Below the pieces are notes generated by a model. It made no database searches. It worked only from the letters and a program-made list of their open reading frames with translations, and was not told the origin of the DNA. DNA of 48,871 nucleotides from positions 1-48,871 of the forward strand of contig JAEESO010000018.1 of assembly GCA_016286385.1 (NCBI GenBank). The letters are read 5' to 3'. The position numbers were made by a program, and so were the translations under genes. Origin of the DNA: Bacteroidales bacterium. GTDB lineage: Bacteria > Bacteroidota > Bacteroidia > Bacteroidales > UBA932. Within the stretch, counting starts at the first letter, position 1. Each line of letters starts with the position of its first letter. Below, one piece after another: positions 25,850 through 34,996 of this stretch.

Positions 25850-25923
25850 CGGGGTGTGGCGCAGTTGGCTAGCGCATCTGGTTTGGGACCAGAGGGTCGT
25901 GTGTTCGAGTCACATCACCCCGA
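25850..25923 (+). tRNA. tRNA-Pro (anticodon TGG)
   Basis: A 74-nt cloverleaf folds fully: acceptor CGGGGTG / CACCCCG, D-stem GCGC / GCGC, anticodon stem TCTGG / CCAGA with loop TTTGGGA (anticodon TGG), variable GGGTC, T-stem GTGTG / CACAT with loop TTCGAGT, discriminator A. CCA is not encoded. The 3' end is only two bases before the xylB start codon, so the tRNA and the xylose operon appear to share one transcript. Confidence 0.96.
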
Positions 25924-25925
25924 CA

Positions 25926-27407
25926 ATGTTTCTACTGGGTTATGATATCGGCAGCTCTTCCGTCAAGGCGTCGCTGGTAGACGCCGAGACAGGTAAGTGC
26001 GTAGCCTCCGCTTTTTATCCTGAAAAGGAAGCCCCCATTATTTCAAAGCAGCCCGGCTGGGCAGAACAGGACCCGTCCATGTGGCTTGGGAACCTGAAGC
26101 TGTCTACGGCCGATGTCCTCCATCAGCTGGAGGAGGCCGGATACAGTGCCGGGGACGTAAAGGCAATCGGCATATCCTATCAGATGCACGGGCTTGTGTG
26201 CGTGGACAAGGATATGAATGTACTGAGGCCCTCCATCATCTGGTGTGATTCCCGCGCCGTGCCTTATGGAAACGCCGCGGCAGAGGCTCTGGGGCAGGAT
26301 TTCTGTCTGGAGCACCTCCTGAATTCCCCCGGCAATTTCACGGCCGCAAAGCTGGCCTGGGTAAAGGAGAACGAGCCTTCCCTGTATGAGCGTATCTGGA
26401 AGATCATGCTTCCAGGAGACTACATTGCAATGCGCCTCACGGGAAGCGTATGCACCACTGTGAGCGGGCTTTCTGAAGGTATATTCTGGGACTTCCGTGA
26501 GAATTCCCCGTCAAGGGAACTTCTTGATTACTTTGGCTTTGAAGAAACCATTCTTCCTCAGATAAGGCCCACCTTCGGTATACAGGGATATCTTACCGCA
26601 GAGGCAGCGAAGGCTCTTGGGCTCAAAGAAGGCATCCCCGTCACTTACCGTGCCGGAGACCAGCCAAACAACGCCCTAAGCCTCAATGTCTTCAATCCCG
26701 GGGAGATTGCATCCACGGCAGGTACTTCCGGAGTTGTTTATGGTGTAATAGGGGAGGTTAACTATGACCCTCAGTCACGCGTGAATACCTTTGCGCACGT
26801 TAACCATAGCTTTGAGGATCCCCGCCTTGGCGTCCTTCTCTGCATCAACGGTACCGGCATCCTCAACTCCTGGATGCGCCGTAACGTTGCCCCGGAGGGC
26901 CTTTCATATGTCCAGATGAATGAACTGGCATCCAAGGCGCCTATCGGCAGTGAAGGCGTATCCATCCTTCCTTTCGGAAACGGCGCAGAGAGGATGCTCT
27001 GCAATATGGAAACCGGCTGCAGCGTGCATGGGGTTTCTTTCAACCGCCATGGCAGGGAGCATCTCCTGAGGGCCGCCCAGGAAGGCATTGTATTCTCCTT
27101 CCAGTATGGAATTGAGATAATGCAGGAGATGGGCCTCAAGGTGGACAAGATTCACGCGGGTCTTGCCAATATGTTCCAGAGCGCCATCTTCAGGGACACC
27201 CTTGCGGGCGTTTCCGGGGCAACCATTGAGCTTTACAATACGGACGGATCCGTTGGAGCCGCAAAGGGCGCAGGAATAGGCGCCGGCATATATAAGGACA
27301 GCCGTGAGGCATTCTCCACCCTTGAGAGACTGGAAGTGATAACTCCCAGTAATGAAGACCTCTACAGGGATGCATATCAGCGTTGGAAATCACATTTAAC
27401 ACTATAA
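25926..27407 (+). CDS. xylB: xylulokinase (FGGY family)
   Basis: 493 residues from the ATG at 25926 ([19 protein letters not shown]); the conserved first FGGY phosphate motif begins right after this Met, so the longer reading through the tRNA is rejected. Further family segments are [38 protein letters not shown] and [13 protein letters not shown]. It phosphorylates D-xylulose to xylulose-5-phosphate in the cytoplasm. The start codon lies two bases after the tRNA-Pro gene, which leaves no room for a normal leader. xylA follows 4 bp after its stop. Confidence 0.94.
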   Translation: MFLLGYDIGSSSVKASLVDAETGKCVASAFYPEKEAPIISKQPGWAEQDPSMWLGNLKLSTADVLHQLEEAGYSAGDVKAIGISYQMHGLVCVDKDMNVLRPSIIWCDSRAVPYGNAAAEALGQDFCLEHLLNSPGNFTAAKLAWVKENEPSLYERIWKIMLPGDYIAMRLTGSVCTTVSGLSEGIFWDFRENSPSRELLDYFGFEETILPQIRPTFGIQGYLTAEAAKALGLKEGIPVTYRAGDQPNNALSLNVFNPGEIASTAGTSGVVYGVIGEVNYDPQSRVNTFAHVNHSFEDPRLGVLLCINGTGILNSWMRRNVAPEGLSYVQMNELASKAPIGSEGVSILPFGNGAERMLCNMETGCSVHGVSFNRHGREHLLRAAQEGIVFSFQYGIEIMQEMGLKVDKIHAGLANMFQSAIFRDTLAGVSGATIELYNTDGSVGAAKGAGIGAGIYKDSREAFSTLERLEVITPSNEDLYRDAYQRWKSHLTL

Positions 27408-27411
27408 CAAA

Positions 27412-28728
27412 ATGGCAAAAGAATATTTTCCCGGAATAGGAAAAATCCAGTTTGAAGGCCCGGAGAGCGTGAATCCCCTTGCTTTCCATTATTATGAGCC
27501 TGAGCGCATGGTGATGGGTAAACCCATGAAAGAGTGGCTCAAATTTGCAATGGCCTGGTGGCACACCCTGGGCCAGGCATCCGGAGACCCTTTTGGCGGC
27601 CAGACCCGCTCTTATGAATGGGACAAGGGTGAATGCCCCTACTGCCGCGCCAAGGCAAAGGCCGATGCCGGCTTTGAGCTTATGCAGAAGCTTGGAATAG
27701 AGTATTTCTGCTTCCATGACATTGACCTTGTGGAGGACTGCGACGATATAACGGAGTATGAGGCCCGCATGAAGGACATCACGGACTATCTCCTTGAGAA
27801 GATGAAGGAAACCGGCATCAAGAATCTCTGGGGCACGGCCAATGTCTTCGGTCACAAGCGCTATATGAACGGCGCCGCCACCAACCCCCAGTTTGACGTG
27901 GTTGCCCGCGCGGCCGTCCAGATCAAGAACGCCCTGGACGCCACAATTAAGTTAGGCGGCTCCAACTACGTGTTCTGGGGTGGCCGTGAGGGCTATTACA
28001 CCCTCCTTAATACCCAGATGCAGCGTGAAAAGGACCATCTTGCAAAGATGCTCACCGCTGCCCGCGATTATGCCCGTAAGAAAGGCTTCAAGGGTACTTT
28101 CCTCATCGAGCCAAAGCCCATGGAACCCACCAAGCACCAGTACGACGTAGATACTGAAACGGTGATCGGCTTCCTCCGTGCCAACGGCCTTGACAAGGAC
28201 TTCAAGGTGAATATTGAGGTGAACCACGCCACGCTTGCAGGCCACACCTTCGAGCACGAACTGACGGTTGCTGTGGACAACGGCTTCCTTGGCAGCGTTG
28301 ATGCAAACCGCGGAGACGCCCAGAACGGCTGGGACACCGACCAGTTCCCCATCGACGACCTTGAACTCACCCAGGCCATGATGCAGATCATCCGTAACGG
28401 CGGTCTCCATAACGGCGGCTTCAACTTTGACGCAAAACTCCGCCGTTCCTCCACGGACCCTGAGGATATCTTCATCGCCCACGTGAGCGCCATGGATACC
28501 ATCGCCCACGCCCTCCTGAACGCCGCGGCCGTCCTTGAAAAGAGCCCCATCCCCGCCATGGTGAAGGAGCGTTACGCAAGCTTTGACAGCGGCCTTGGAA
28601 AGAAGTTCGAGGAAGGGAAGGCTTCCCTTGAGGAGCTTTATGACTATGCAAAGAAAGCCGGTGAGCCCGTTGCTGCTTCCGGAAAACAGGAACTTTACGA
28701 AACCCTCCTCTCACTCTATGCAAAATAG
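27412..28728 (+). CDS. xylA: xylose isomerase
   Basis: 438 residues, the standard length of the long (class II) bacterial xylose isomerases, converting D-xylose to D-xylulose. Conserved metal and substrate residues are all in place: His and Asp in [11 protein letters not shown], Glu and Lys in [13 protein letters not shown], Glu and His in [12 protein letters not shown], Asp in GSVDANRGD, two Asp in WDTDQFPID, and Asp in [10 protein letters not shown]. The [12 protein letters not shown] segment is also typical. It lies between xylB and the transporter gene; the transporter start overlaps its last 11 bases. Confidence 0.97.
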   Translation: MAKEYFPGIGKIQFEGPESVNPLAFHYYEPERMVMGKPMKEWLKFAMAWWHTLGQASGDPFGGQTRSYEWDKGECPYCRAKAKADAGFELMQKLGIEYFCFHDIDLVEDCDDITEYEARMKDITDYLLEKMKETGIKNLWGTANVFGHKRYMNGAATNPQFDVVARAAVQIKNALDATIKLGGSNYVFWGGREGYYTLLNTQMQREKDHLAKMLTAARDYARKKGFKGTFLIEPKPMEPTKHQYDVDTETVIGFLRANGLDKDFKVNIEVNHATLAGHTFEHELTVAVDNGFLGSVDANRGDAQNGWDTDQFPIDDLELTQAMMQIIRNGGLHNGGFNFDAKLRRSSTDPEDIFIAHVSAMDTIAHALLNAAAVLEKSPIPAMVKERYASFDSGLGKKFEEGKASLEELYDYAKKAGEPVAASGKQELYETLLSLYAK

Positions 28729-30145
28729 TTACAGGCAAAAGGGGAGTTACGCCTACCTCATTGCCATCGTGCTGGTGGCCGTCATCGGCGGTCTCCTCTT
28801 CGGATATGACACCGCAGTCATTTCAGGCGCGGATAAGGGTCTGCAGGCGTTTTTCCGCGGTGCGGCGGATTTCGACTACACGGACGCCCTCCACGGATTC
28901 ACAACATCGAGCGCCCTCATTGGCTGTATTATCGGCGCAATTATTTCCGGCCGATTAGCCCTTTACCTTGGCAGGAAGAAGACCCTCTTTGTGGCGGGTA
29001 TCCTTTTCCTCCTGAGCGCCCTGGGCTCCTACAATCCGGAATTCCTCTTCTTTGAGAAGGGAGTTGCCTGTAAGGGCCTTCTGGCGGCATTCAACGGCTA
29101 CCGCATACTGGGAGGCATAGGCGTGGGACTGGCATCGGCCCTGTGCCCTATGTATATTGCAGAGGTTGCGCCGGCTTCAAAGAGGGGAAGGCTTGTGTCA
29201 TGGAACCAGTTTGCCATCATTTTTGGCCAGCTGGTTGTGTACTTTGTGAACTTCCTCATCGTGCGTTCCCACGCGTCTGACCCTAATGTTGTTGCCTGGA
29301 CCAATGCCATTGGCTGGAGGGTTATGTTTGTCTCAGAGGCTGTTCCCGCCGGGCTGTTTGCACTCCTTATCCTGCTGGTTCCGGAAACGCCGCGTTACCT
29401 TGCTATCCACGGCCATGAGGAGAAGGCTCTAACCGTGCTTTCCAACATTAACGGTGAAGCCCGCGCCAGGGAGATCCTTGCAAATATCAAGTCCACCGTG
29501 AACGCAGAGGCCAAGCGCAAACACGACAAACTCTTTGCTTTTGGTTTCCTGGTTGTGTTCATCGGATGTATGCTGTCCGTGTTCCAGCAGATTATCGGCA
29601 TAAATGCAGTGCTGTATTTTGCGCCGCGTATCTTTGAGTCCATGGGAATGGGTGACCCTATGTTCCAGACGGTCCTTATGGGTGTAATCAACATCACCTT
29701 CACCCTTGTGGCGGTGTTTACCGTTGAGAAACTGGGCCGTAAGCCCCTCCTTATCACGGGTTCCCTGGGTATGGCAGTGGGCGCTTTTGGAGTGGCTCTC
29801 AGCAATGTTTACACAATGCCGGCCCTTGTGCCAGTTGTGAGCATCATGCTCTACAGCGCCTGCTTCATGTTCAGCTGGGGCCCCATCTGCTGGGTTTACA
29901 TTGCGGAACTTTTCCCCAACACCATCCGCAGCCGCGCAACCGCAGCCGCAGTGGCGTTCCAGTGGGTGTTCAACTTCATCGTGTCCAGCACGTTTGTGCC
30001 AATGTACACACGCAGCCCCTTCTTTGCCTATGCGCTTTACGGTGTAATCTGTCTCATAGCGGCCGTCTTTGTATGGCGCCTTGTCCCTGAAACAAAGGGC
30101 AAGACCCTTGAGGAAATGACTAAATTCTGGAGAGAACACAAATGA
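28718..30145 (+). CDS. xylE: D-xylose/H+ symporter-like MFS sugar porter
   Basis: 475 residues from the ATG at 28718, which overlaps the xylA end by 11 bp; the longer in-frame reading lies inside xylA and is rejected. Sugar-porter signatures are present: [14 protein letters not shown] in helix 1, [41 protein letters not shown], a [17 protein letters not shown] segment, and [11 protein letters not shown] at the end. Twelve membrane helices are expected. With xylB and xylA in the same operon, D-xylose uptake driven by protons is the likely role. Its stop overlaps the next gene by 4 bases (ATGA). Confidence 0.9.
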   Translation: MQNSYRQKGSYAYLIAIVLVAVIGGLLFGYDTAVISGADKGLQAFFRGAADFDYTDALHGFTTSSALIGCIIGAIISGRLALYLGRKKTLFVAGILFLLSALGSYNPEFLFFEKGVACKGLLAAFNGYRILGGIGVGLASALCPMYIAEVAPASKRGRLVSWNQFAIIFGQLVVYFVNFLIVRSHASDPNVVAWTNAIGWRVMFVSEAVPAGLFALLILLVPETPRYLAIHGHEEKALTVLSNINGEARAREILANIKSTVNAEAKRKHDKLFAFGFLVVFIGCMLSVFQQIIGINAVLYFAPRIFESMGMGDPMFQTVLMGVINITFTLVAVFTVEKLGRKPLLITGSLGMAVGAFGVALSNVYTMPALVPVVSIMLYSACFMFSWGPICWVYIAELFPNTIRSRATAAAVAFQWVFNFIVSSTFVPMYTRSPFFAYALYGVICLIAAVFVWRLVPETKGKTLEEMTKFWREHK

Positions 30146-30801
30146 TTGTAAACGCGGAAAACATAACCAAGTCATTTGGGCAGTTGCAAGTCCTCAAGGG
30201 CGTTGATTTCAAGGCCGATGAATCGGAGGTCGTTGCCATAATGGGAGCCTCCGGTGCCGGAAAGTCCACCCTTCTGCAGATACTTGGGACGCTGTCCACC
30301 CCGGACGGCGGAAGCCTCACCATAGACGGCACTGATGTGCTCCGGCTTGGTTCAAGGGAGTTGGCGGATTTCCGCAACCGCCGTATCGGCTTTGTGTTCC
30401 AGGCCCATCACCTGCTTCCTGAATTCAGCGCCATTGAGAACGTGATGATTCCCGGTCTTATAGGCGGAAAAAGCGGCCGTGAGGCCCGTGAGAGGGCTAC
30501 CGAACTTCTGGAGACAGTGGGACTTGGGCATCGCCTGGACCACAAACCCTCTGAGCTTTCCGGCGGAGAACTATCCCGCGTGGCCATTGCCAGGGCCCTT
30601 CAGATGAAGCCTGCAATAGTGTTTGCCGATGAACCCACCGGCAACCTTGACACACGCACCAAGGAGGAGATACACTCCCTTTTCTTTGACCTCAGGAAAC
30701 AGTTGGGCCAGACCTTTGTCATAGTTACCCATGATCCCGGTCTGGCCTCACTCTGTGACCGCACCTGCGTGATGCAGGACGGCCTGATTATTTCCGCTTA
30801 A
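30142..30801 (+). CDS. lolD: LolD/MacB-type ABC transporter ATP-binding protein
   Basis: 219-residue ABC ATPase of the lipoprotein-release or MacB class: Walker [16 protein letters not shown]-loop [13 protein letters not shown], signature [15 protein letters not shown], Walker [14 protein letters not shown] and an H-loop VIVTHD. The signature reads LSGGELSR where most LolD proteins have LSGGEQQR. No permease gene lies nearby, so its partner must be encoded elsewhere; LolD would act with LolC/E at the inner membrane to release lipoproteins. It is translationally coupled to xylE by an ATGA overlap, an unexpected neighbour. The 3' end overlaps the convergent transketolase gene by 14 bp. Confidence 0.8.
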   Translation: MIVNAENITKSFGQLQVLKGVDFKADESEVVAIMGASGAGKSTLLQILGTLSTPDGGSLTIDGTDVLRLGSRELADFRNRRIGFVFQAHHLLPEFSAIENVMIPGLIGGKSGREARERATELLETVGLGHRLDHKPSELSGGELSRVAIARALQMKPAIVFADEPTGNLDTRTKEEIHSLFFDLRKQLGQTFVIVTHDPGLASLCDRTCVMQDGLIISA

Positions 30802-31738
30802 GGGCCTTCTTGGCAGCCTCGGCAATATGAGGAGCGTCAAGTCCGTACGCCTGCATAAGTGCAGCGGGAGTACCGGACTGGCCGAATTTATCCTCACCGT
30901 TCACAAACTCCACGGGAGTGGGCTTGTTTGCAGCAAGAACGCCGGCAATGGCTTCTCCAAGGCCGCCAGCCATATTGTGCTCTTCCGCTACAACCACTGC
31001 GCCGGTCTTTGAGGCCGATGCTATTACGGCTGCTTCGTCCAGAGGCTTGATGGTGGCGATGTCAATGACTTCCGCCTTGATTCCATCCTCCTCAAGGGCG
31101 TCTGCGGCAAGGAGGGCCTCCCATACGGTATGGCCGGTTGCGAAGATGGTGACATCCTTTCCTTCGTTCATCACAAGGGCCTTTCCAATCTCAAAGGGCT
31201 GGTCTTCAGGGGTGAAGTTGGGGACGCTGGGACGGCCGAAACGAAGATACACGGGACCGTTGTATTTTGCAGCTGCAATTGTGGCCTGGACGGTCTGGTT
31301 GAAATCACAGGGATTGAGGACAACCATTCCGGGAAGGGCCCTCATGAGGGCTATGTCCTCCATGGTCTGGTGGGTGGCGCCGTCCTCTCCAAGGGTGATA
31401 CCTGCGTGGGAGGAAGCTATCTTTACGTTGGTGCAGCCGTAGGCTACTTCCTGGCGGATCTGGTCATATACGCGGCCGGTCACAAACTCTGCAAATGAGC
31501 CGATGAAAGGAACTTTTCCGGTGATTGCAAGGCCGGCGGCTACGCCAACCATGTTGGCTTCCGCGATTCCGCACTGGATGAACCTCTCCGGGAATTCTGC
31601 CGCAAAGGCGTCCATCTTGAGGGAGCCCTTGAGGTCTGCGGTGAGAGCCACAACGTTTGAATCGGCCTGCCCGGCCTTCAGAAGACCCACGCCAAAACCG
31701 CTGCGGGTGTCTTTCTTTCCTGAGTCTTGGTACTTCAT
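30788..31738 (-). CDS. transketolase, C-terminal subunit (split enzyme)
   Basis: 316 residues covering the pyrimidine-binding and C-terminal domains of transketolase. The catalytic glutamate lies in [17 protein letters not shown], and a [15 protein letters not shown] segment matches the substrate channel of the family. Together with the gene just upstream it forms a two-chain transketolase, a form known in many anaerobes and archaea. It moves two-carbon units between xylulose-5-phosphate and aldose phosphates, which fits the adjoining xylose operon. The gene starts one base after the stop of the N-terminal subunit gene. Confidence 0.92.
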   Translation of the reverse strand: MKYQDSGKKDTRSGFGVGLLKAGQADSNVVALTADLKGSLKMDAFAAEFPERFIQCGIAEANMVGVAAGLAITGKVPFIGSFAEFVTGRVYDQIRQEVAYGCTNVKIASSHAGITLGEDGATHQTMEDIALMRALPGMVVLNPCDFNQTVQATIAAAKYNGPVYLRFGRPSVPNFTPEDQPFEIGKALVMNEGKDVTIFATGHTVWEALLAADALEEDGIKAEVIDIATIKPLDEAAVIASASKTGAVVVAEEHNMAGGLGEAIAGVLAANKPTPVEFVNGEDKFGQSGTPAALMQAYGLDAPHIAEAAKKALKRK

Positions 31739-31739
31739 A

Positions 31740-32588
31740 TTAAAAATCTCCTAGAGGGGTTTCACCTAACTGTTTGAGGGCGTCTTCAAGTTGCTCCGGC
31801 TTGGGGACGCTGCCGTGCCACTTGTGCGTGCCTGCCATGAAGTCTACTCCGTGGCCCATCTCGCTCTTCCACAGGATCATTGTGGGGACACCGCTGCCCT
31901 TTCCGGCCTTTGCAAGCTCATAGGCCTTTTCAATGGCGTCAAAGTCATGGGCATCGGCCACAATCACTCTCCAGCCCCAGGATTCCCACTTGGCGGCAAG
32001 GTCTCCTTCTCCGGCAACCTCTTCCACGGGGCCGTCAATCTGCTTGCCGTTCCAGTCCGTCATGGCAATGAGGTTGTCCAGCTTGTGGAAAACCGCAAAC
32101 ATACCGGCTTCCCAGATCTGGCCTTCCTCTGATTCACCGTCTCCGCAGAGGCAGAAGACAAGGTTATCATCCTTGTCCAGCTTCTTTCCAAGGGCAAGGC
32201 CAGCTGCGGCGCTGAGGCCCTGGCCAAGGGATCCAGATGCCTGAAATACGCCGGGGAGGTTCTTACGCACTGAAGGGTGGCCCTGGAGGCGGGTTCCCAT
32301 CTGGCGGAAGGAGGCAAGCTCACTTACAGGGAAATAGCCTGCGCGGGAAAGCAGTGAATAGTACACGGGGGTCATGTGACCGGCGCTGAGGATGAACATG
32401 TCCTGGCCTTTTCCGTCACGGGTCCACGTGGCGGGATCCTGCTTCATCTGATTGAAGTAAAGGGCGGTGAGGAAGTCTGTGGAAGACATTGAACCGCCCG
32501 GATGACCGGACTTTGCAAGGCACACCATACGGAGGATATCCCGGCGGATCTGCGTTGCAATTGTTTTGAGTTCTTGCTTGGTTTTCAT
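31740..32588 (-). CDS. transketolase, N-terminal subunit (split enzyme)
   Basis: 282 residues with the thiamine-diphosphate-binding half: SGHPGGSMSSTDFLTALYF near residue 27, SAGHMTPVYYSLL, and the GDG motif CGDGESEEGQIWEA followed by a TDWNGKQIDG segment. It is the first gene of the split pair and is read leftward. The promoter box TATATTTG at 32623-32630 leaves a leader of about 30 nt. The repeat array of family B begins at its expected -33 position. Expression together with xylose genes is plausible from context but not shown by a shared operator. Confidence 0.93.
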   Translation of the reverse strand: MKTKQELKTIATQIRRDILRMVCLAKSGHPGGSMSSTDFLTALYFNQMKQDPATWTRDGKGQDMFILSAGHMTPVYYSLLSRAGYFPVSELASFRQMGTRLQGHPSVRKNLPGVFQASGSLGQGLSAAAGLALGKKLDKDDNLVFCLCGDGESEEGQIWEAGMFAVFHKLDNLIAMTDWNGKQIDGPVEEVAGEGDLAAKWESWGWRVIVADAHDFDAIEKAYELAKAGKGSGVPTMILWKSEMGHGVDFMAGTHKWHGSVPKPEQLEDALKQLGETPLGDF

Positions 32589-32622
32589 ATTTGAGGAATG
32601 CGGTTATTTCTCTTGTGATTCA

Positions 32623-32630
32623 CAAATATA
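32623..32630 (-). promoter_or_regulatory. -7 box of the split transketolase operon
   Basis: TATATTTG on the minus strand, 34 bp before the ATG at 32588. The -33 position falls at about 32650, five bases before the first arm of repeat array B. Confidence 0.65.
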
Positions 32631-32654
32631 ATCATTTTGTCTGACATTTAGGCC

Positions 32655-32741
32655 GATAAGCACGTTTTTGCCCCAAAAGCGTGCTCATCGCTGGCAAATC
32701 GGTGCCGATAAGCGCATTTTCGGCATTAAAACGTGCTTAAG
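32655..32741. repeat. mirror-symmetric inverted array, family B (four 10-bp arms)
   Basis: Four copies of a word near GATAAGCACG: forward 32655-32664, reverse 32680-32689, forward 32707-32716, reverse 32732-32741. Spacings are 25, 27 and 25, and the layout is exactly symmetric about 32698 (start plus end of mirrored copies is 65396 in both pairs). Spacers carry TTTTTGCCCC and TTTTCGGC. It sits between two divergent promoters, with the outer arms at or next to their -33 regions. Confidence 0.85.
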
Positions 32742-32758
32742 GTATGCGCAAAAAGTGC

Positions 32759-32766
32759 TATATTTG
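32759..32766 (+). promoter_or_regulatory. -7 box of galM
   Basis: TATATTTG within a GCTATATTTGTGAAAA context almost identical to the promoter at 4869. The last arm of repeat array B covers its -33 region. Confidence 0.7.
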
Positions 32767-32783
32767 TGAAAACTATGACAACT

Positions 32784-33851
32784 ATGACTAAATACCTTAC
32801 TGTAGCCCTGGCGGCCGTTTTGATGGCGGTAGGATGCACTCAAAAAGAAGAAATCGGCCTTTACACCATCTCCAACGGTAACGGAATGGAGGTTTCAATC
32901 ACTAATTATGGCGGACGCATAGTGTCCCTGATGGTCCCGGACCGTGAAGGGAACCTCAAGGACGTGGTGCTTGGATTCGAAGACCTTAATGATTACAGGC
33001 CGGAGAATAACCAGACGGATTTTGGCGCTTCCATAGGCCGATACGCCAACCGCATAAACAAGGGCCTCATCACAATTGACGGTGTAACCTACCAGCTGCC
33101 GCAGAATAACTACGGACACTGCCTCCACGGCGGCCCGGACGGCTGGCAGTACAGGCCTTACAAGGTGGTTGAAGCTACCGGGAACAGCCTTAAACTCCAG
33201 ATTGTATCCCCGGACGGAGACGCCTCTTTCCCGGGAACAGTCACTGCAACGGTCACCTTTACCCTCACGGAAGATAACGCTCTTGATATTGACTATGAGG
33301 CGGTTACGGATAAGGCTACGGTCATCAATATGACTAATCACGCCTATTTCAACCTTTCCGGAGACCCGGCAAACCATAGCATCACGGAGGACATCCTCCA
33401 GATAAATGCTTCTTGCTATACCCCCGTTGACAGCACGTTCATGACCACCGGTGAGATTGCCCCTGTTGAGGGAACGCCGTTCGATTTCCGTGAGCCCAAG
33501 GTTATCGGCCAGGATATTGATGCCGATTGTGAGCAGATCCGTAACGGCCACGGTTATGACCACAACTGGGTGCTGGACGGCACTCAGCCCGCCGCAACGC
33601 TGTATTGCCCTGAGACTGGAATCTGCCTTGAAGTTTCTACGAACGAACCCGGCATCCAGGTGTACTGCGGCAATTTCCTTGACGGCACCGTGATTGGAAA
33701 GGGCGGCATTGCGTATCCTTTCCGCAGCGCCATCTGCCTTGAGACCCAGCATTATCCTGATTCTCCCAACAAGCCGGATTGGCCTTCCGTTATCCTGCGG
33801 CCCGGCGAAACCTATCACAGCCACTGCACGTTCAGTTTTTCTGTTAAATGA
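32784..33851 (+). CDS. galM: aldose 1-epimerase (mutarotase), lipoprotein
   Basis: 355 residues from the ATG at 32784, chosen because it lies 17 bp after the -7 box as in other genes here; an ATG at 32775 is also possible. The N-terminus is a lipoprotein signal (LMAVGC). GalM features are the ASIGRYANRI segment, the two histidines in GHCLHGGPDGW and MTNHAYFNLSG, and the glutamate in ICLETQHYPDSPN. The enzyme interconverts alpha and beta anomers of hexoses, and here it would act in the periplasm or at the membrane. The gene overlaps menA by 4 bases (ATGA). Confidence 0.9.
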   Translation: MTKYLTVALAAVLMAVGCTQKEEIGLYTISNGNGMEVSITNYGGRIVSLMVPDREGNLKDVVLGFEDLNDYRPENNQTDFGASIGRYANRINKGLITIDGVTYQLPQNNYGHCLHGGPDGWQYRPYKVVEATGNSLKLQIVSPDGDASFPGTVTATVTFTLTEDNALDIDYEAVTDKATVINMTNHAYFNLSGDPANHSITEDILQINASCYTPVDSTFMTTGEIAPVEGTPFDFREPKVIGQDIDADCEQIRNGHGYDHNWVLDGTQPAATLYCPETGICLEVSTNEPGIQVYCGNFLDGTVIGKGGIAYPFRSAICLETQHYPDSPNKPDWPSVILRPGETYHSHCTFSFSVK

Positions 33852-34756
33852 AAGCGTCGGCAGCAATAAAATCTATGCGGCTAAGGACCCTTCCGCTCTC
33901 CATGGCTGGGGTGCTCCTGGGAATACTTCTGGCGGTAGCGGACTGGAAGGTGGACCTTCTTGTTGCCGTCCTCATTGTGCTCACAACGGTGTGCCTTCAG
34001 ATTCTGTCCAATCTCTCAAATGAACTGGGAGACGTGCTTCGGGGCACGGATACCGCAGACCGCCAGGGACCGGAATACGGCCTTAACGGCGGCGGAATGA
34101 CCATTGGGGAGATGAAGGTGCTGATAGGGGTGTTCGTGGGCCTTTGCATTGTCTTTGGAACGGCTATGACATGGCGTGCTTTTGGTACGCTTCTGGACCT
34201 CACGCCAATCATGGTCCTGGTACTTGGCGCCGCGGCAATTGCAGGGGCAATGAAGTACACCCTGGGGCACAATCCTTATGGCTACAGGGCAAAGGGAGAT
34301 ATCTATGTTTTCCTGTTTTTTGGCCTTGTAGCGGTGCTGGGGGCATATTTTGTGTGCACCAAGGGGCTTGGCCTCCACTGGAAACTGCTCCTTCCCGCCG
34401 CCGGCATAGGATGTTTCAGCGTCGGCGTTCTCAATGTCAATAACATCCGTGACATGGAGACGGACCGCGCCACCCGCACAACCGTTGCCATAAAACTTGG
34501 GGAGCACAAGGCAAAGATCTACCAGAGCGTGCTAATCGGCCTTGGATGGGCTTGCATGACTGCATACTGCCTCCTCTGCTGGCCGTCCTGGTGGCATTGG
34601 ATGTGGGTCCTTACCCTTCCGCTTTACATCCTTCACATTATTGGCGTCTGGAAGCGCTCCGGCAAGGCCCTGGACCCTATGCTACCCCTCCTTGTGATGT
34701 CCACGTTCCTACTCAGCATCCTTATGGGAACGGGCTTTTGCGTGTATCTCTTTTAA
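33848..34756 (+). CDS. menA: 1,4-dihydroxy-2-naphthoate polyprenyltransferase
   Basis: 302-residue UbiA-superfamily membrane prenyltransferase with about eight or nine helices. The first Asp-rich motif appears as NLSNELGDVLRGTD and the second as NNIRDMETDRATRTTVA, both expected to bind Mg and the prenyl diphosphate. The start RLRTLPLSMAGVLLG is typical of MenA. It makes demethylmenaquinone, the quinone of anaerobic respiration in Bacteroidales. It is coupled to galM by an ATGA overlap, although the functions are unrelated. A strong terminator (34802-34844) lies inside the downstream repeat array. Confidence 0.9.
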   Translation: MKASAAIKSMRLRTLPLSMAGVLLGILLAVADWKVDLLVAVLIVLTTVCLQILSNLSNELGDVLRGTDTADRQGPEYGLNGGGMTIGEMKVLIGVFVGLCIVFGTAMTWRAFGTLLDLTPIMVLVLGAAAIAGAMKYTLGHNPYGYRAKGDIYVFLFFGLVAVLGAYFVCTKGLGLHWKLLLPAAGIGCFSVGVLNVNNIRDMETDRATRTTVAIKLGEHKAKIYQSVLIGLGWACMTAYCLLCWPSWWHWMWVLTLPLYILHIIGVWKRSGKALDPMLPLLVMSTFLLSILMGTGFCVYLF

Positions 34757-34758
34757 CT

Positions 34759-34941
34759 GTTGCAGGTCACGCGGCAAAGTGTCGCGGGTCAAGCTCTATA
34801 CCGTCGCAGGTCTGTGTTTTTGGCTGGACCTGCGACGTTTTTTTGCCCCAGCGACCGATTACCGTCGCGGGTCATCCTTTTTTTGCAGACCTGCGACACT
34901 TTGCTTCCGGACCAGCAACGGTTTGTCACCAAACCTGCGAC
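34759..34941. repeat. mirror-symmetric inverted array, family C (eight 10-bp arms)
   Basis: Eight copies of a word near GTCGCAGGTC. Forward copies start at 34759, 34781, 34803 and 34864; reverse copies start at 34827, 34888, 34910 and 34932. Same-strand neighbours are 22 bp apart; forward-reverse pairs are 24 bp apart. Every mirrored pair satisfies start plus end = 69700, so the 183-bp block is exactly symmetric about 34850. It fills the gap between menA and the thioredoxin-like gene. Confidence 0.92.
34802..34844 (+). terminator. Rho-independent terminator of galM-menA within array C
   Basis: CGTCGCAGGTC (34802-34812) pairs perfectly with GACCTGCGACG (34827-34837) over a 14-nt loop and is followed by seven T. 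The stem is built from the third forward and first reverse arm of the array. Confidence 0.75.
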
Positions 34942-34971
34942 ACGTAGATAGGATAATTAAAGCAAAATCAC

Positions 34972-34979
34972 TATCTTTG
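34972..34979 (+). promoter_or_regulatory. -7 box of the thioredoxin-lepA operon
   Basis: TATCTTTG, 17 bp before the ATG at 34997. The -33 region has no TTTG and starts about 8 bp after the last arm of array C. Confidence 0.7.
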
Positions 34980-34996
34980 GCAGTTCAAAATTAAGT

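Noticed and set aside
25758..25925. 56-residue N-terminal extension of xylB
   Set aside because: It would translate through the tRNA-Pro gene; the conserved FGGY start begins at the Met at 25926.
34759..34941. CRISPR array
   Set aside because: The repeats are only 10 bp, occur in both orientations and have 12-27 bp spacers; no cas genes are near. The mirror symmetry is unlike CRISPR.
34759..34941. Iteron-type replication origin because of 22-bp spacing
   Set aside because: No replication initiator gene, DnaA boxes or AT-rich unwinding region were seen nearby, and half of the copies are inverted.
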